A stretch of DNA of 64,000 bases, taken from contig JAEUOT010000030.1 of assembly GCA_016790705.1 (NCBI GenBank), forward strand, positions 78,322 through 142,321. Direction: 5' to 3'. The DNA is from Hydrogenophaga sp. (GTDB lineage: Bacteria; Pseudomonadota; Gammaproteobacteria; Burkholderiales; Burkholderiaceae_C). Shown in pieces: positions 26,095 through 34,403 of the stretch. The notes beneath the pieces were generated by a model, which had not been told where the DNA came from, did no database searches, and saw nothing but the letters and a program-made list of their open reading frames with translations. Every line of letters starts with the position of its first letter. The stretch's first letter is position 1. The position numbers were made by a program, and so were the translations under genes.

Positions 26095-26946
26095 TCAGTC
26101 CGCTGCGGGAACGATCTGGCGGTAGGCGTGCCAGGTCGCGTGGCCGATCACTGGTCCGGCGATGAACAGGCCGAGGAACAGCGGCAGCATCGCCAGCAGG
26201 ATGATGCCGGTGATCAGCGCACCCCAGAGAAGCATCACGCCCGGGTTCTGCAGGCAGGCGCGGATGCTGGTCAGTCCGGCGGACACGGCGTCCACCTTGC
26301 GGTCCATGATCATCGGAATCGAGATCACGCTGGTGGTGAAGATGATGCTGGCGAACACGGCGCCGACCACGGTGTAGGTGATCAGGAAGCCGATGTTTTC
26401 GGGGTCGATCAGCATCGCCAGCAGGTTGGCCTTCTCCGGCAGCGTGTTGAAGCTCACCGCAAACACCACCAGCGAGGCGCGGCCCCAGAGCATCTCCAGG
26501 ATCAGCAGCACGCCGGCGAATATCGCCATCGTGCTCTTCGTCGGCCGCCAGGCTTGCAGCGAGGCACGCAGCGACGGGCGATGGTCGTGGATCTCCAGCG
26601 CCTTGCTCGCGTCGTACAGACCCAGACAGAGGAAGGGGCCCATCAGCAGGAAGCCGGCGCTGAGCGCGAGCACATAGGCGGGCGCGTTCTGGAACACCGC
26701 CAGCAGCGCGTGTCCCATCAGGAAGAAGCACAGGCCATAGAACAGGCCGATGCGCGGGCAGGCGCGGAAATCCTCCCAACCGCGTCGCAGCCAGCGCAGC
26801 GGATCGGCGGTGGACAGCGTGGCCAGCTCAAGCGAGAAGACCGACGGCCCCCGCTCCTGCCCGCCCGCCGCCGGCTGCCCAGCGTCGTCCACCGAATGGT
26901 CGGCGGGACCGTTGGGCGTGGCGTGGGCGTGCAATACATCTGCCAT
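26095..26946 (-). CDS. DUF2189 family integral membrane protein
   Basis: The 283-residue protein has a roughly 40-residue soluble N-terminus and then five or six hydrophobic helices. DUF2189 signatures are WLRRGWEDFRACPRIGLFYGL, FLLMGPFLCLGLYD and the final GLFIAGPVIGHATWHAYR. The family is common in alpha- and betaproteobacteria, often near respiratory or anaerobic genes, and has no known function. A perfect FNR-type box lies 13 bp before the ATG (26959-26972). An AGGAG ribosome-binding site sits between the box and the start. Confidence 0.85.
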   Translation of the reverse strand: MADVLHAHATPNGPADHSVDDAGQPAAGGQERGPSVFSLELATLSTADPLRWLRRGWEDFRACPRIGLFYGLCFFLMGHALLAVFQNAPAYVLALSAGFLLMGPFLCLGLYDASKALEIHDHRPSLRASLQAWRPTKSTMAIFAGVLLILEMLWGRASLVVFAVSFNTLPEKANLLAMLIDPENIGFLITYTVVGAVFASIIFTTSVISIPMIMDRKVDAVSAGLTSIRACLQNPGVMLLWGALITGIILLAMLPLFLGLFIAGPVIGHATWHAYRQIVPAAD

Positions 26947-26958
26947 GGAGCGCTCCTA

Positions 26959-26972
26959 TTGATAAAAATCAA
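26959..26972 (-). promoter_or_regulatory. Perfect FNR/ANR-type box (TTGAT-N4-ATCAA)
   Basis: TTGAT (26959-26963), AAAA, ATCAA (26968-26972) is an exact match to the FNR/ANR consensus half-sites with 4-nt spacing. It is only 13 bp upstream of the DUF2189 start codon, downstream of a possible -10 (TATATT on the minus strand, just upstream of the box). That position would suit repression, or activation of a start further downstream than assumed. Confidence 0.8.
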
Positions 26973-27039
26973 TATAGCCATGGCTGGGGCATGGTCTCAC
27001 ATGGTTTTCCCGGAGACCGCGCCGGCGTCAGTGACAGCG

Positions 27040-27483
27040 TCAGGGTCTGGGCACGGCGTGTTCCCTGACCCGGTGCGTGCGCCGCGACGCTGCCGGTGCG
27101 GGCGCAGAGCGCATGTGCAAGGCCAACGCGGCATCCAGGGTCTGCGTGTGCTTGGCGAACCAGGCCGCCAGCTCACCGGCCATCTCGCGAACCGAGCGCA
27201 GATCGCCAGCGCGCGCCAGCGCCAGACCTTCGCGCAGCACATTGAGCACCACCTTGTGCTGCATGATGTGGTTGTCGGCTGCGGCAAAGCGCGTGCGCCG
27301 CATCCACTCATCTTCTCGCCCGAAATGGTGCACGGTGTGTTCGATCACCTCGGCCCAGGCTGTCGGCAACGCATCGTCCGGCGCCGCCTGCGCCATGGCC
27401 AGCAGGTCCACAAACGCGTGATGCACCTCGTCCATTGGTGGGTAGTCCAACTGCAGGGCTTCGGACCATTCAACTTTGTGCAT
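27040..27483 (-). CDS. Bacteriohemerythrin-family protein
   Basis: The 147-residue protein starts at the ATG ending at 27483, which has GGAGG about 5 bases upstream, rather than at an ATG seven codons earlier. Di-iron ligands are visible in order: the HHAF region (about 21-24), HHFGREDEW with HxxxE (from 52), NHIMQHKVVL (His72, His76) and, after AKHTQTLD, a final His/Asp pair. It should bind O2 or act in oxygen or redox sensing or storage. It lies immediately upstream of the DUF2189 gene with the FNR box between them. Confidence 0.85.
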   Translation of the reverse strand: MHKVEWSEALQLDYPPMDEVHHAFVDLLAMAQAAPDDALPTAWAEVIEHTVHHFGREDEWMRRTRFAAADNHIMQHKVVLNVLREGLALARAGDLRSVREMAGELAAWFAKHTQTLDAALALHMRSAPAPAASRRTHRVREHAVPRP

Positions 27484-27626
27484 AGGCACCTCCATCGCTG
27501 GCATTCAGCTTGACAGTGCCGATTCGGGTGATCTTTGATCCAGCGCAGAAACACGGTGCGCCGACCGCTCGCGACACCCGTTTCTGCAGGGAGTTTGAGC
27601 CAGCGCAGACCGCTACACTGCCCGCC

Positions 27627-28367
27627 ATGCCGCTCGCCTTTGAACCTCCGTATTCATCTCTCTCCCGGCGCGATGCCGACTTGGCCGCCCGTGGATTTGC
27701 GCTGCTGCGCGCCAGCGATGTCGGCGCCTGGCTGGAAGCCGATGCCCGGTCGCTGGACCGCCTGCATGGCGCCTGGAACGACTTGCCCGCTGACGGTTAC
27801 CTGAGGGACGGCGGGCACTACCGGCGCCGCCGCCACAGTTGTTGTGTGGTGGAGGCCGGCCAAGTCACCGAGGCCCCTCATCGGGCCCATTGGCAGCCGC
27901 TGGAATACAACGCACTGCACGGGGGCATGCAGCGCTGGTTCGAGCCTGTGCAAGAGGCCACCCGCAGCGACCCCCTGTGGCGCCGCATCCTGGTGCAGGT
28001 CGGCGAAGCGGTGTCGGCGCTGCATGGCCCCCGGCCGTGGTACGTCGAGGCGCACCCGTTCCGCATCGACACCACGGATGGCATCGGTCGGCCCACGCCC
28101 GAGGGCGCGCACCGCGACGGGGTGGACCTGGTGGCCGTGTTCATGCTCGAACGCCACGGCATCAAGGGGGGCGAGAGCCGGGTGTTCGAGGCCGAGGGCC
28201 CGAGCGGACAACGCTTCACGCTCACCGAGCCCTGGTCGCTGCTGCTGCTGGACGACGCGCGCGTGATCCATGAAACCACCCCGATCCAGCCGCTGGTGCC
28301 CGGCGAGCTGGGTTGGCGGGACACCCTGGTGCTGACCTACCGGCGCAGCGGCTTCCAGGGGGATTGA
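27627..28367 (+). CDS. 2-oxoglutarate/Fe(II)-dependent dioxygenase family protein
   Basis: The 246-residue soluble enzyme is of the 2OG-Fe_Oxy_2 type. Iron ligands are the HxD pair His162-Asp164 in GAHRDGVDLVAVFML and His215 in RVIHETTPI. An Arg in the final LTYRRSGF is suited to bind 2-oxoglutarate. Family members hydroxylate amino acids or small molecules; the substrate is unknown here. Its 3' end overlaps the convergent YkvA-like gene by 31 bp. Confidence 0.85.
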   Translation: MPLAFEPPYSSLSRRDADLAARGFALLRASDVGAWLEADARSLDRLHGAWNDLPADGYLRDGGHYRRRRHSCCVVEAGQVTEAPHRAHWQPLEYNALHGGMQRWFEPVQEATRSDPLWRRILVQVGEAVSALHGPRPWYVEAHPFRIDTTDGIGRPTPEGAHRDGVDLVAVFMLERHGIKGGESRVFEAEGPSGQRFTLTEPWSLLLLDDARVIHETTPIQPLVPGELGWRDTLVLTYRRSGFQGD

Positions 28368-28690
28368 GCCCCCGCGCTCCGCCGCTGCGCAGGTCGCTGG
28401 CCCCCAGGGGGATGCGTTCCGCCGGCTCTTGCCTCCGCATGCTCGCGAATGTGCGCCGGCAGCCGGGAGAGCAGCCAGCGCAGCGCCATCGGCACGATCA
28501 CCAGGTCATCGACAACCCCCAGCACGGGGATCATGTCCGGGATCAGGTCGACCGGGGAGAGCAGGTAGAGCACGACGGCCAACGCGCCGGCCTTGAGCCA
28601 TCCCGGGGCCTCCGGATGGCCCAGCGCGTACCAGAGCCGCTTCACGTCACCGCGCACGGCCAGCCAGAGCACCGACAGACGTTTCCACAT
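28337..28690 (-). CDS. YkvA/DUF1232 family small membrane protein
   Basis: The 117-residue protein starts at MWKRLSV; AGGAGGTGG about 8 bases before this ATG decides the start over an upstream ATG at 28711. The DUF1232 signature is WLKAGALAVVLYLLSPVDLIPDMIPVLGVVDDLVIVPMALRWL, with one or two membrane helices and the SPVDLIPD turn. The C-terminal tail is basic. Its function is unknown; family members are inner-membrane associated. It overlaps the end of the convergent dioxygenase gene. Confidence 0.88.
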   Translation of the reverse strand: MWKRLSVLWLAVRGDVKRLWYALGHPEAPGWLKAGALAVVLYLLSPVDLIPDMIPVLGVVDDLVIVPMALRWLLSRLPAHIREHAEARAGGTHPPGGQRPAQRRSAGAQSPWKPLRR

Positions 28691-28796
28691 ACGCACCACC
28701 TCCTGGAACACATGAACGCATCCGGCCCATCCGGACGGCGCTCAGTGTGGGGCGGTGGACCCCGATCTCAAGGGCGGGGTTCCCGTCGCACATGTG

Positions 28797-28832
28797 AAAA
28801 GGCCCTGCGTGCGCAAAACGCACGCAGGGCCC
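28797..28832 (-). terminator. Rho-independent terminator after bktB
   Basis: A 13-bp perfect stem (GGCCCTGCGTGCG at 28801-28813, CGCACGCAGGGCC at 28819-28831) with a 5-nt loop is followed on the minus strand by four T. It begins about 30 bp past the thiolase stop. Confidence 0.85.
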
Positions 28833-28860
28833 GGCGGGGCGTTGCGCCCACGCGTCAGGA

Positions 28861-30045
28861 TCAGATCCGCTCGAAGATGGCGGCGATGCCCTGGCCGCCG
28901 CCGATGCACATGGTCACCAGCGCATAGCGGCCGTTGACGCGCTGCAGTTCGTACAGCGCCTTCACGGTGATCAGCGCACCGGTGGCGCCGATCGGATGGC
29001 CCAGCGAGATGCCCGAGCCGTTGGGGTTGACCTTGGCCGGGTCCAGGCCGAGCTCCTTGGTGACGGCGCAGGCCTGGGCAGCGAAGGCTTCGTTGGCCTC
29101 GATCACGTCCAGATCGTTGACCGACAGGCCGGTCTTCTTGAGCACCGCCTGCGTGGCGGAGATCGGGCCGACGCCCATGATCTTGGGGTCCAGACCGGTG
29201 TGGGCGTAGCCGACCAGGCGGGCCAGCGGCTTGGCGCCACGCGCCTTTGCAGCGCCGGCGTCCATCAGCACCACGGCGGCGGCGGCGTCGTTGATGCCCG
29301 AGGCGTTGCCGGCGGTCACGGTGCCGTTCTCCTTGATGAACACCGGCTTGAGCTTTGTCATGTCTTCCAGCTTGCAGCCCGGGCGGAAGTGTTCGTCGGT
29401 GGCATAGGCCACGTCGCCCTTCTTGCTCTTGAGCATGACGGGGACGATCTGGTCCTTGAAGCGACCCTCGGCGGTGGCGCGCTCGGCGCGGTTGTGGCTT
29501 TCAACGGCCAGCGCGTCCTGCATCTCGCGGGTGATGCCGTACTTGGCAGCCACGTTCTCTGCGGTCACGCCCATGTGGATGTTGTGGAAGGGGTCGTGCA
29601 GGGCGCCGATCATCATGTCCACCATCTTGGTGTCGCCCATGCGGGCGCCCCAGCGCATGTTCAGGCTCGCGAACGGGGCGCGGCTCATGCACTCGGCGCC
29701 GCCGCCGATGGCGATGTCGGTGTCGCCCAGCAGGATGGACTGCGAGGCGCTCACGATGGCCTGCAGGCCGGAACCGCAGAGGCGGTTGACGTTGAAGGCG
29801 GGCGTGCCTTCGGCGCAGCCACCGTTGATGGCCGCCACGCGCGAGAGGTACATGTCCTTGGGTTCGGTGTTGACCACGTGGCCGAACACGACGTGGCCGA
29901 CGTCCTTGCCCTCGGTGTTCGCGCGGGCCAGGGCCTCGCGCACGACCAGCGCGCCGAGTTCGGTGGGAGGGCTGTCCTTGAGACTGCCTCCGAAGGTACC
30001 GATGGCGGTACGGACAGCGCTGACGACGACAACTTCACGGCTCAT
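28861..30045 (-). CDS. bktB: Beta-ketothiolase / acetyl-CoA acetyltransferase, BktB-like
   Basis: The 394-residue thiolase has the same length as BktB of Ralstonia eutropha. Catalytic residues are Cys90 in NVNRLCGSGLQAIVSA, His350 in SLGHPIGATGA and Cys380 in TMCIGGGQG. The C-terminal third (from DVIEANEAFAAQACAV on) is close to BktB. It condenses acetyl-CoA with acyl-CoA (polyhydroxyalkanoate precursor supply) or thiolyses beta-ketoacyl-CoA. MSREVVVV at 30045 is chosen because AGGAG lies 6 bases upstream; the ATG at 30051 is too close to it. A terminator follows at 28797. Confidence 0.92.
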   Translation of the reverse strand: MSREVVVVSAVRTAIGTFGGSLKDSPPTELGALVVREALARANTEGKDVGHVVFGHVVNTEPKDMYLSRVAAINGGCAEGTPAFNVNRLCGSGLQAIVSASQSILLGDTDIAIGGGAECMSRAPFASLNMRWGARMGDTKMVDMMIGALHDPFHNIHMGVTAENVAAKYGITREMQDALAVESHNRAERATAEGRFKDQIVPVMLKSKKGDVAYATDEHFRPGCKLEDMTKLKPVFIKENGTVTAGNASGINDAAAAVVLMDAGAAKARGAKPLARLVGYAHTGLDPKIMGVGPISATQAVLKKTGLSVNDLDVIEANEAFAAQACAVTKELGLDPAKVNPNGSGISLGHPIGATGALITVKALYELQRVNGRYALVTMCIGGGQGIAAIFERI

Positions 30046-30132
30046 GTTCATCTCCTGTTGGACGGGTGGATAGGGACTGTGCAATCGGACATGGTAGGGG
30101 TACTTGGCTTACGCGGGCCTTGTGACCAAGGC

Positions 30133-30900
30133 TCAGCCTCGTACATCGGCGACCGGTTCCATGCCGAAACGGGGGTGTCTGAGGAAGGCCAGCACCTGCG
30201 AGGCCGCCTGTTCGGGGCTGCTGAGCTGGCCCTGCGCCTTGAGTTGCTGGAAACGTCCCAGATCGGGAAAGTCGGCGGGATCGCCGGCGCGCAACTGCAC
30301 CTGCATGTCGGTGTCGATCACGCCCGGGGCCAGCGAGACGACGCTGGCGCCATGGGGCCGTTTGGCTTCTTCCAGCGCAACGCAACGCGAGAAATGGTCC
30401 ATCCCCGCTTTGGCGGCGCAGTAGGACGCCTGCGCTGCCATGGGCCGGCGGCCGAGCCCGGAGGATATGTTGAGCACCTTGCGCGGCCCCCGCCAGCCCG
30501 CGTCCACCCAGGCGCCGCTGGCGTTCAGGAACGCGGCGGTCAACAGCATCGGGGCTTCGAGTCCGACCCGCAGCGCCTGGGCAATGCCTTCCGGGGGACA
30601 GTGTTCAAGCGACCTGATCTCCGGAATCACGCCGGCGTTGTTGATCAGGGTGGCGCCCGCCAGGCTGGGCGCGTCAAGCTGGGACAGCCACAGGTGCAGG
30701 CGTTTGGCGACCGGCGCCGGATCGGCGAGGTCGACGCTCCACTGGAGGACGGTGGCGCCGCGTGCCTTGGCGAGTTCGTTGAGTTCGGGGCGTGTCTGTC
30801 GCGAGAGGCACAGCAGCGGGCGGCCCGGCGCGATCAGTTCGCGCGCCATCGCCAGTCCCAGACCGCGCGACGCGCCGGTGAGGATGACCAAGTCTTGCAT
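30133..30900 (-). CDS. Short-chain dehydrogenase/reductase family protein
   Basis: The 255-residue Rossmann-fold oxidoreductase has the cofactor motif TGASRGLG near the start, an NNAG motif (INNAGVIPE) and the catalytic Ser-Tyr-Lys in NISSGLGRRP...ASYCAAKAGMD. SDRs reduce or oxidise small carbonyl or hydroxyl substrates with NAD(P)H. Substrate is not inferable. The ATG at 30900 is used; an in-frame GTG two codons upstream is possible. Confidence 0.87.
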   Translation of the reverse strand: MQDLVILTGASRGLGLAMARELIAPGRPLLCLSRQTRPELNELAKARGATVLQWSVDLADPAPVAKRLHLWLSQLDAPSLAGATLINNAGVIPEIRSLEHCPPEGIAQALRVGLEAPMLLTAAFLNASGAWVDAGWRGPRKVLNISSGLGRRPMAAQASYCAAKAGMDHFSRCVALEEAKRPHGASVVSLAPGVIDTDMQVQLRAGDPADFPDLGRFQQLKAQGQLSSPEQAASQVLAFLRHPRFGMEPVADVRG

Positions 30901-30949
30901 GGTCACAGTTTCGCACCGTTCGCGCCGGCCCCCTGTGGGCGGGCCGTGT

Positions 30950-31603
30950 TCAGAACGGGCAGGGCGTCTCGAAGCGCATCGGCTGGTCGGTGACCGGGTG
31001 CGGGATCTCGATCGTTCGGGCGTGCAGCAGCAGCCGGGGGGCCATCGCTTCCTGGGCCTCGCTGGCGTAGAGGGGATCGCCGACGATGGGGTGACCGATG
31101 GCCATCAGGTGCACCCGCAACTGGTGCGAGCGCCCGGTCACCGGTTCAAGGTCCAGTCGCGTGGTGCCCGGCAGGCCCGCCGGTTCGCTCGCGACGCGCC
31201 AGCGTGTGAGGCTGGGCTTGCCGATGTCGTGGTCCACCTTGCTGCGGGGCCGGGCCAGCCAGTCGACGATCAGCGGCAGGTCGATGCAGTTCCACGGCGC
31301 GTCCGGCGCTGCGCCGGGCAGTTCGCCGGCGACCACCGCGACATAGCGTTTGTGGACCCGGCGCTTTTCGAAGCTCATGCTCAGGCGGCGCTGGGCCTCG
31401 ATGCCGCGTGCCATCACGATCAGGCCGGAGGTGGCCATGTCCAGCCGGTGCACGATCAGTGCATCGGGAAACCGGGCCTGGGCGCGGGCACTGAGGCAGT
31501 CCTGATTGTCCGGACCGCGCCCGGGCACGGCCAGCAGTCCGGCCGGTTTGTCGAACACCAGCAGGTGGTCGTCGGCATGGACCAGGGACAGGTCCGGATT
31601 CAT
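30950..31603 (-). CDS. rluA: RluA-family pseudouridine synthase
   Basis: The 217-residue enzyme is of RluA type, which modifies 23S rRNA (position 746) and tRNA position 32 in E. coli. Family motif HRLDMATSGLIVMA contains the catalytic Asp55; LEPVTGRSHQLRVHL and IVGDPLY are also present. Its ATG overlaps the stop of the PNPOx-family gene by 4 bp. The symbol is by resemblance; substrate position not proven. Confidence 0.85.
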   Translation of the reverse strand: MNPDLSLVHADDHLLVFDKPAGLLAVPGRGPDNQDCLSARAQARFPDALIVHRLDMATSGLIVMARGIEAQRRLSMSFEKRRVHKRYVAVVAGELPGAAPDAPWNCIDLPLIVDWLARPRSKVDHDIGKPSLTRWRVASEPAGLPGTTRLDLEPVTGRSHQLRVHLMAIGHPIVGDPLYASEAQEAMAPRLLLHARTIEIPHPVTDQPMRFETPCPF

Positions 31604-32085
31604 GGCGCCAGGGTCAGCGCCCGCCGCACTTCCTCGGCCGGCAGGCTGCGTGCAGCCCCGAACCCCGCCACCTGGCGTGCCCCCAGCAACGCCAGTCGCA
31701 CGAAGCGGAAGTCACCCAGCGTCGTCATCATCTCGGCCTCGGGGAAGCGCTGCAGGTAGACCTCCCGCGCGCGCTCCGCGTCGGGACTGCCCGGCTCGGC
31801 GAACCGGGCGTGCGCCTCCAGCGTGACACGGGGCAGCGCGTGCACCGGCTCGCCTTCGGTCTCGCCGGCGCAGACCAGCAGGGAGACTCCTGGCTCGCGG
31901 CGCATGTTGCCGCTGTGGGCGGCGAGCCCGCTGACATGCAGCACCAGTTCATGCGCCCGGTCGTCGATCGCGTACGGGACCATGGAGACGAACACACCGC
32001 CCTGTTCGTCGCGCGTGCCCAGTGCCGCGGTGCGGCGGGCCAGCAGCAATTCACGCAATGCCCTGGTCAGGCTGTGCTCTCCCAT
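31600..32085 (-). CDS. Pyridoxamine 5'-phosphate oxidase-fold protein (HugZ-like)
   Basis: The 161-residue protein has a split-barrel flavin/haem-binding fold, with ARRTAALGTRDEQGGVFVSMVPYA and the RVTLEAHARFAEP segment of the HugZ/PNPOx-like subgroup. The motif SMVPYA and VSGLAAHSGNMRREPGVSLLV are typical. It might bind FMN or act in haem utilisation; the exact role is open. It is coupled to the rluA-like gene. Confidence 0.78.
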   Translation of the reverse strand: MGEHSLTRALRELLLARRTAALGTRDEQGGVFVSMVPYAIDDRAHELVLHVSGLAAHSGNMRREPGVSLLVCAGETEGEPVHALPRVTLEAHARFAEPGSPDAERAREVYLQRFPEAEMMTTLGDFRFVRLALLGARQVAGFGAARSLPAEEVRRALTLAP

Positions 32086-32094
32086 GGCGTGCCT

Positions 32095-32691
32095 TCAGCG
32101 GACGAAGATTTCGGCGCGGCGGTTGCGTGGCTCGGGCACATCGTCCTCGGTGGGGACCACCGGTTCACGCTCTCCACGGCCAACCGGGTCGATCAGCTCG
32201 GGCTTGAATCCCTTGGAGGTCAGGATGTCCCGGATCGCGTTGGCGCGACGCAGCGACAAGGCGTCGTTGGCGTCGGCGGCACCCTGACGATCGGTATGAC
32301 CGACCACCACGATTTCTCCACCGCTGCGGGCACGGGCGGCTGCGATGACCGTATCCAGCTCGGCCTGCGACGACGGGGTCAGGGTCGAGGTGCCGGGCTG
32401 GAACTCGAGCGTGAATTTCTGCGGCGGCGGGGGTTGCAGACCCACCAGCTCGGGGTAACGCGAACGGACCTCAGCGTCGGACAAGCGCACGGGCCGGATG
32501 TCGCCCTTGGCGCCCAGATCGGCGGCGGCATACGGGGAATCGAGCGTGACGGAGCCGGCTGGCGTGGTCACCGTCACCGCCGAGGGGCGGTCCGGCTGGG
32601 GCAGAAGGACGACACGACCGCTGGGCGCACAGGCGGCGCACAACGAGAGGACAAGCGAGGTGGCGGACCACCGGAACAGCGAGGAAACCAT
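32095..32691 (-). CDS. OmpA-family lipoprotein-like protein
   Basis: The 198-residue protein has an N-terminal hydrophobic leader ending in LCAACAPSG, suggesting a lipobox. The C-terminal OmpA domain has VVGHTDRQG and LSLRRANAIRDIL, which bind peptidoglycan (the Asp and Arg of TD...R). It probably tethers the outer membrane or an associated complex to peptidoglycan. The FecR-domain gene lies directly upstream on the same strand. Confidence 0.88.
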   Translation of the reverse strand: MVSSLFRWSATSLVLSLCAACAPSGRVVLLPQPDRPSAVTVTTPAGSVTLDSPYAAADLGAKGDIRPVRLSDAEVRSRYPELVGLQPPPPQKFTLEFQPGTSTLTPSSQAELDTVIAAARARSGGEIVVVGHTDRQGAADANDALSLRRANAIRDILTSKGFKPELIDPVGRGEREPVVPTEDDVPEPRNRRAEIFVR

Positions 32692-32747
32692 GGACCATCA
32701 ATTGCAGCAAGTTGTGCTGCAGTGCACGGAGATGTTGCTCTTGGGCG

Positions 32748-33287
32748 TCATCGCCGCAGTCTACTATGGTCCCTCCAGTCGTGGGTGATGAAGAAGCGCA
32801 GTGGCGGCGTGGGTTCCGCTTCGACGATGAAGTCGGTGCCCCGCACCCCCACCACCGCCGTGGGTGTCTTGACCTTGAAGCGCTCCGGGTTTACCTTGGA
32901 CAGCAGCCCGGTGACGACCCGCACCGAGCCTTGCAGCAGGTCCAGCAGGAGGTTGCCGTCCTGGGTGGTCGAGTCGAACTGAAACTGGCTCAGGTCGGCG
33001 GTGGTGTCGGGGCCGAGCGTGAGCACGGTTCCATCCTTGAGCACCAGGCTGGCCGCGCTGTTCTTGCCCGTGACGATGCGCTCGCCAGCGCGCAGTCCGT
33101 CGCCGGGTTGAGGCGCTGCACGGCGGCTGTCCTTGCCCAGGAAAACCTCGCCCTGCACCTGCTTGAAGGTGCCGGCGCGGCCATCCATCGGCGCCGCCGG
33201 GGTCTGCGCGTTGGCCAGGGCGGCCGACAGCGTCAGCGCGGCGATGGGCAGGGCACGGACAAGACGGCAGACGGTGGGAGAAGGCAT
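32748..33287 (-). CDS. FecR-domain periplasmic protein
   Basis: The 179-residue protein has a signal peptide (cleavage after ANA) and a single FecR-type beta domain (FKQVQGEVFLG, GDGLRAGERIVTGKNSAASLVLKDGTVLTLGPDT, VKTPTAVVGVRGTDF). It lacks the N-terminal membrane-anchored anti-sigma part of FecR and no sigma-factor gene is nearby, so it is a stand-alone FecR-like protein. The downstream OmpA-like gene is 56 bp away on the same strand. Confidence 0.88.
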   Translation of the reverse strand: MPSPTVCRLVRALPIAALTLSAALANAQTPAAPMDGRAGTFKQVQGEVFLGKDSRRAAPQPGDGLRAGERIVTGKNSAASLVLKDGTVLTLGPDTTADLSQFQFDSTTQDGNLLLDLLQGSVRVVTGLLSKVNPERFKVKTPTAVVGVRGTDFIVEAEPTPPLRFFITHDWRDHSRLRR

Positions 33288-33362
33288 GAAGAAGGCTCCG
33301 GATCAAAGCTGAGCCTGTCATGGTAGCGGCTGCATCCGGCACTGGACAGCCCGCCTCCTACA

Positions 33363-34373
33363 ATGCCCGCGCCGATCAAGACACCCATGAAATCGCCCCT
33401 GTTGCTGCTCGCGCCGATGGAAGGCCTGCTGGACGCCACGCTGCGTGATGTGCTCACGCGCACCGGCGGGCTGGACCGCTGCGTCAGCGAATTCATCCGC
33501 ATCACCGACACCCTGCTGCCCGAGCGGGCGTTCGTGCGCGTGGTGCCCGAGCTGCTTCGGGGCGGCCTTACGCGCGGCGGGGTGCCGGTGCGTCCGCAAC
33601 TGCTGGGCTCTGACCCGGGCTGCCTGGCCGAGAACGCCGCCCGACTGGCCGGATTGAGTCCGTTTGGTGTGGATCTCAATTTCGGATGCCCCGCCAGGAC
33701 GGTGAACCGCAGCCGTGGCGGGGCCGTGCTGCTGGACGAGCCCGAGCTGATCGGGCGGATCGTCGCAGCGGTGCGGCGCGCGGTGCCCGACCACCTGCCG
33801 GTGTCGGCCAAGATGCGACTGGGCTACGACGATGACCGGGTGGCGGAAGACTGCGCGCTCGCCATCGCAGAGGCGGGTGCACAGGAGCTGGTGATCCATG
33901 CCCGGACCAAGGCACACGGTTACCGGCCGCCGGCCTACTGGGACCGCATCGCGCAGGTGCGTGGCGTGCTCCCGCCGGCGTTGCGGGTGGTGGCCAACGG
34001 CGAGATATGGAGCGTCGACGATGCCCGCCGGTGCATCGAGGTGAGCGGCTGCGATGCGCTCATGATCGGGCGCGGGATGGTGACCGATCCGGGTCTGGCG
34101 CTGGCCATCAGGGGGCAGGGCGGGGTGCCCTGGTCGCAGATCTCGCCGTTGCTGTCGGCTTTCTGGACGCAGGTCTGCGGCCGGGTCGAACGGCGCCATC
34201 GCGCGGGGCGTCTCAAGCAGTGGCTCAACTATTTGCGCAGGCGCTATCCCGAAGCCCAGGTGGCCTTCGATGCGCTGCGCGAGTCGAATGATCCGGACGC
34301 CATCAGCGCCTGGCTGGGTCTGCCACACCTGCCCATCCCCGTGCTTGAGGCAGAGATTGCGGCGGCGTGCTAA
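33363..34373 (+). CDS. dusC: tRNA-dihydrouridine synthase, DusC type
   Basis: The 336-residue FMN enzyme reduces uridine in tRNA (position 16 in E. coli DusC). Catalytic Cys109 is in NFGCPARTVNRSRGG, and family motifs LLLLAPMEGLLD, VSAKMRLGY, VIHARTKAHGY and the ANGEIWS phosphate site are present. The CVSEFIRI sequence fits the DusC subgroup. It is transcribed away from the FecR-type gene. Confidence 0.9.
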   Translation: MPAPIKTPMKSPLLLLAPMEGLLDATLRDVLTRTGGLDRCVSEFIRITDTLLPERAFVRVVPELLRGGLTRGGVPVRPQLLGSDPGCLAENAARLAGLSPFGVDLNFGCPARTVNRSRGGAVLLDEPELIGRIVAAVRRAVPDHLPVSAKMRLGYDDDRVAEDCALAIAEAGAQELVIHARTKAHGYRPPAYWDRIAQVRGVLPPALRVVANGEIWSVDDARRCIEVSGCDALMIGRGMVTDPGLALAIRGQGGVPWSQISPLLSAFWTQVCGRVERRHRAGRLKQWLNYLRRRYPEAQVAFDALRESNDPDAISAWLGLPHLPIPVLEAEIAAAC

Positions 34374-34403
34374 GGTCCGCCGCAATCACGACTCGAGATC
34401 ACC

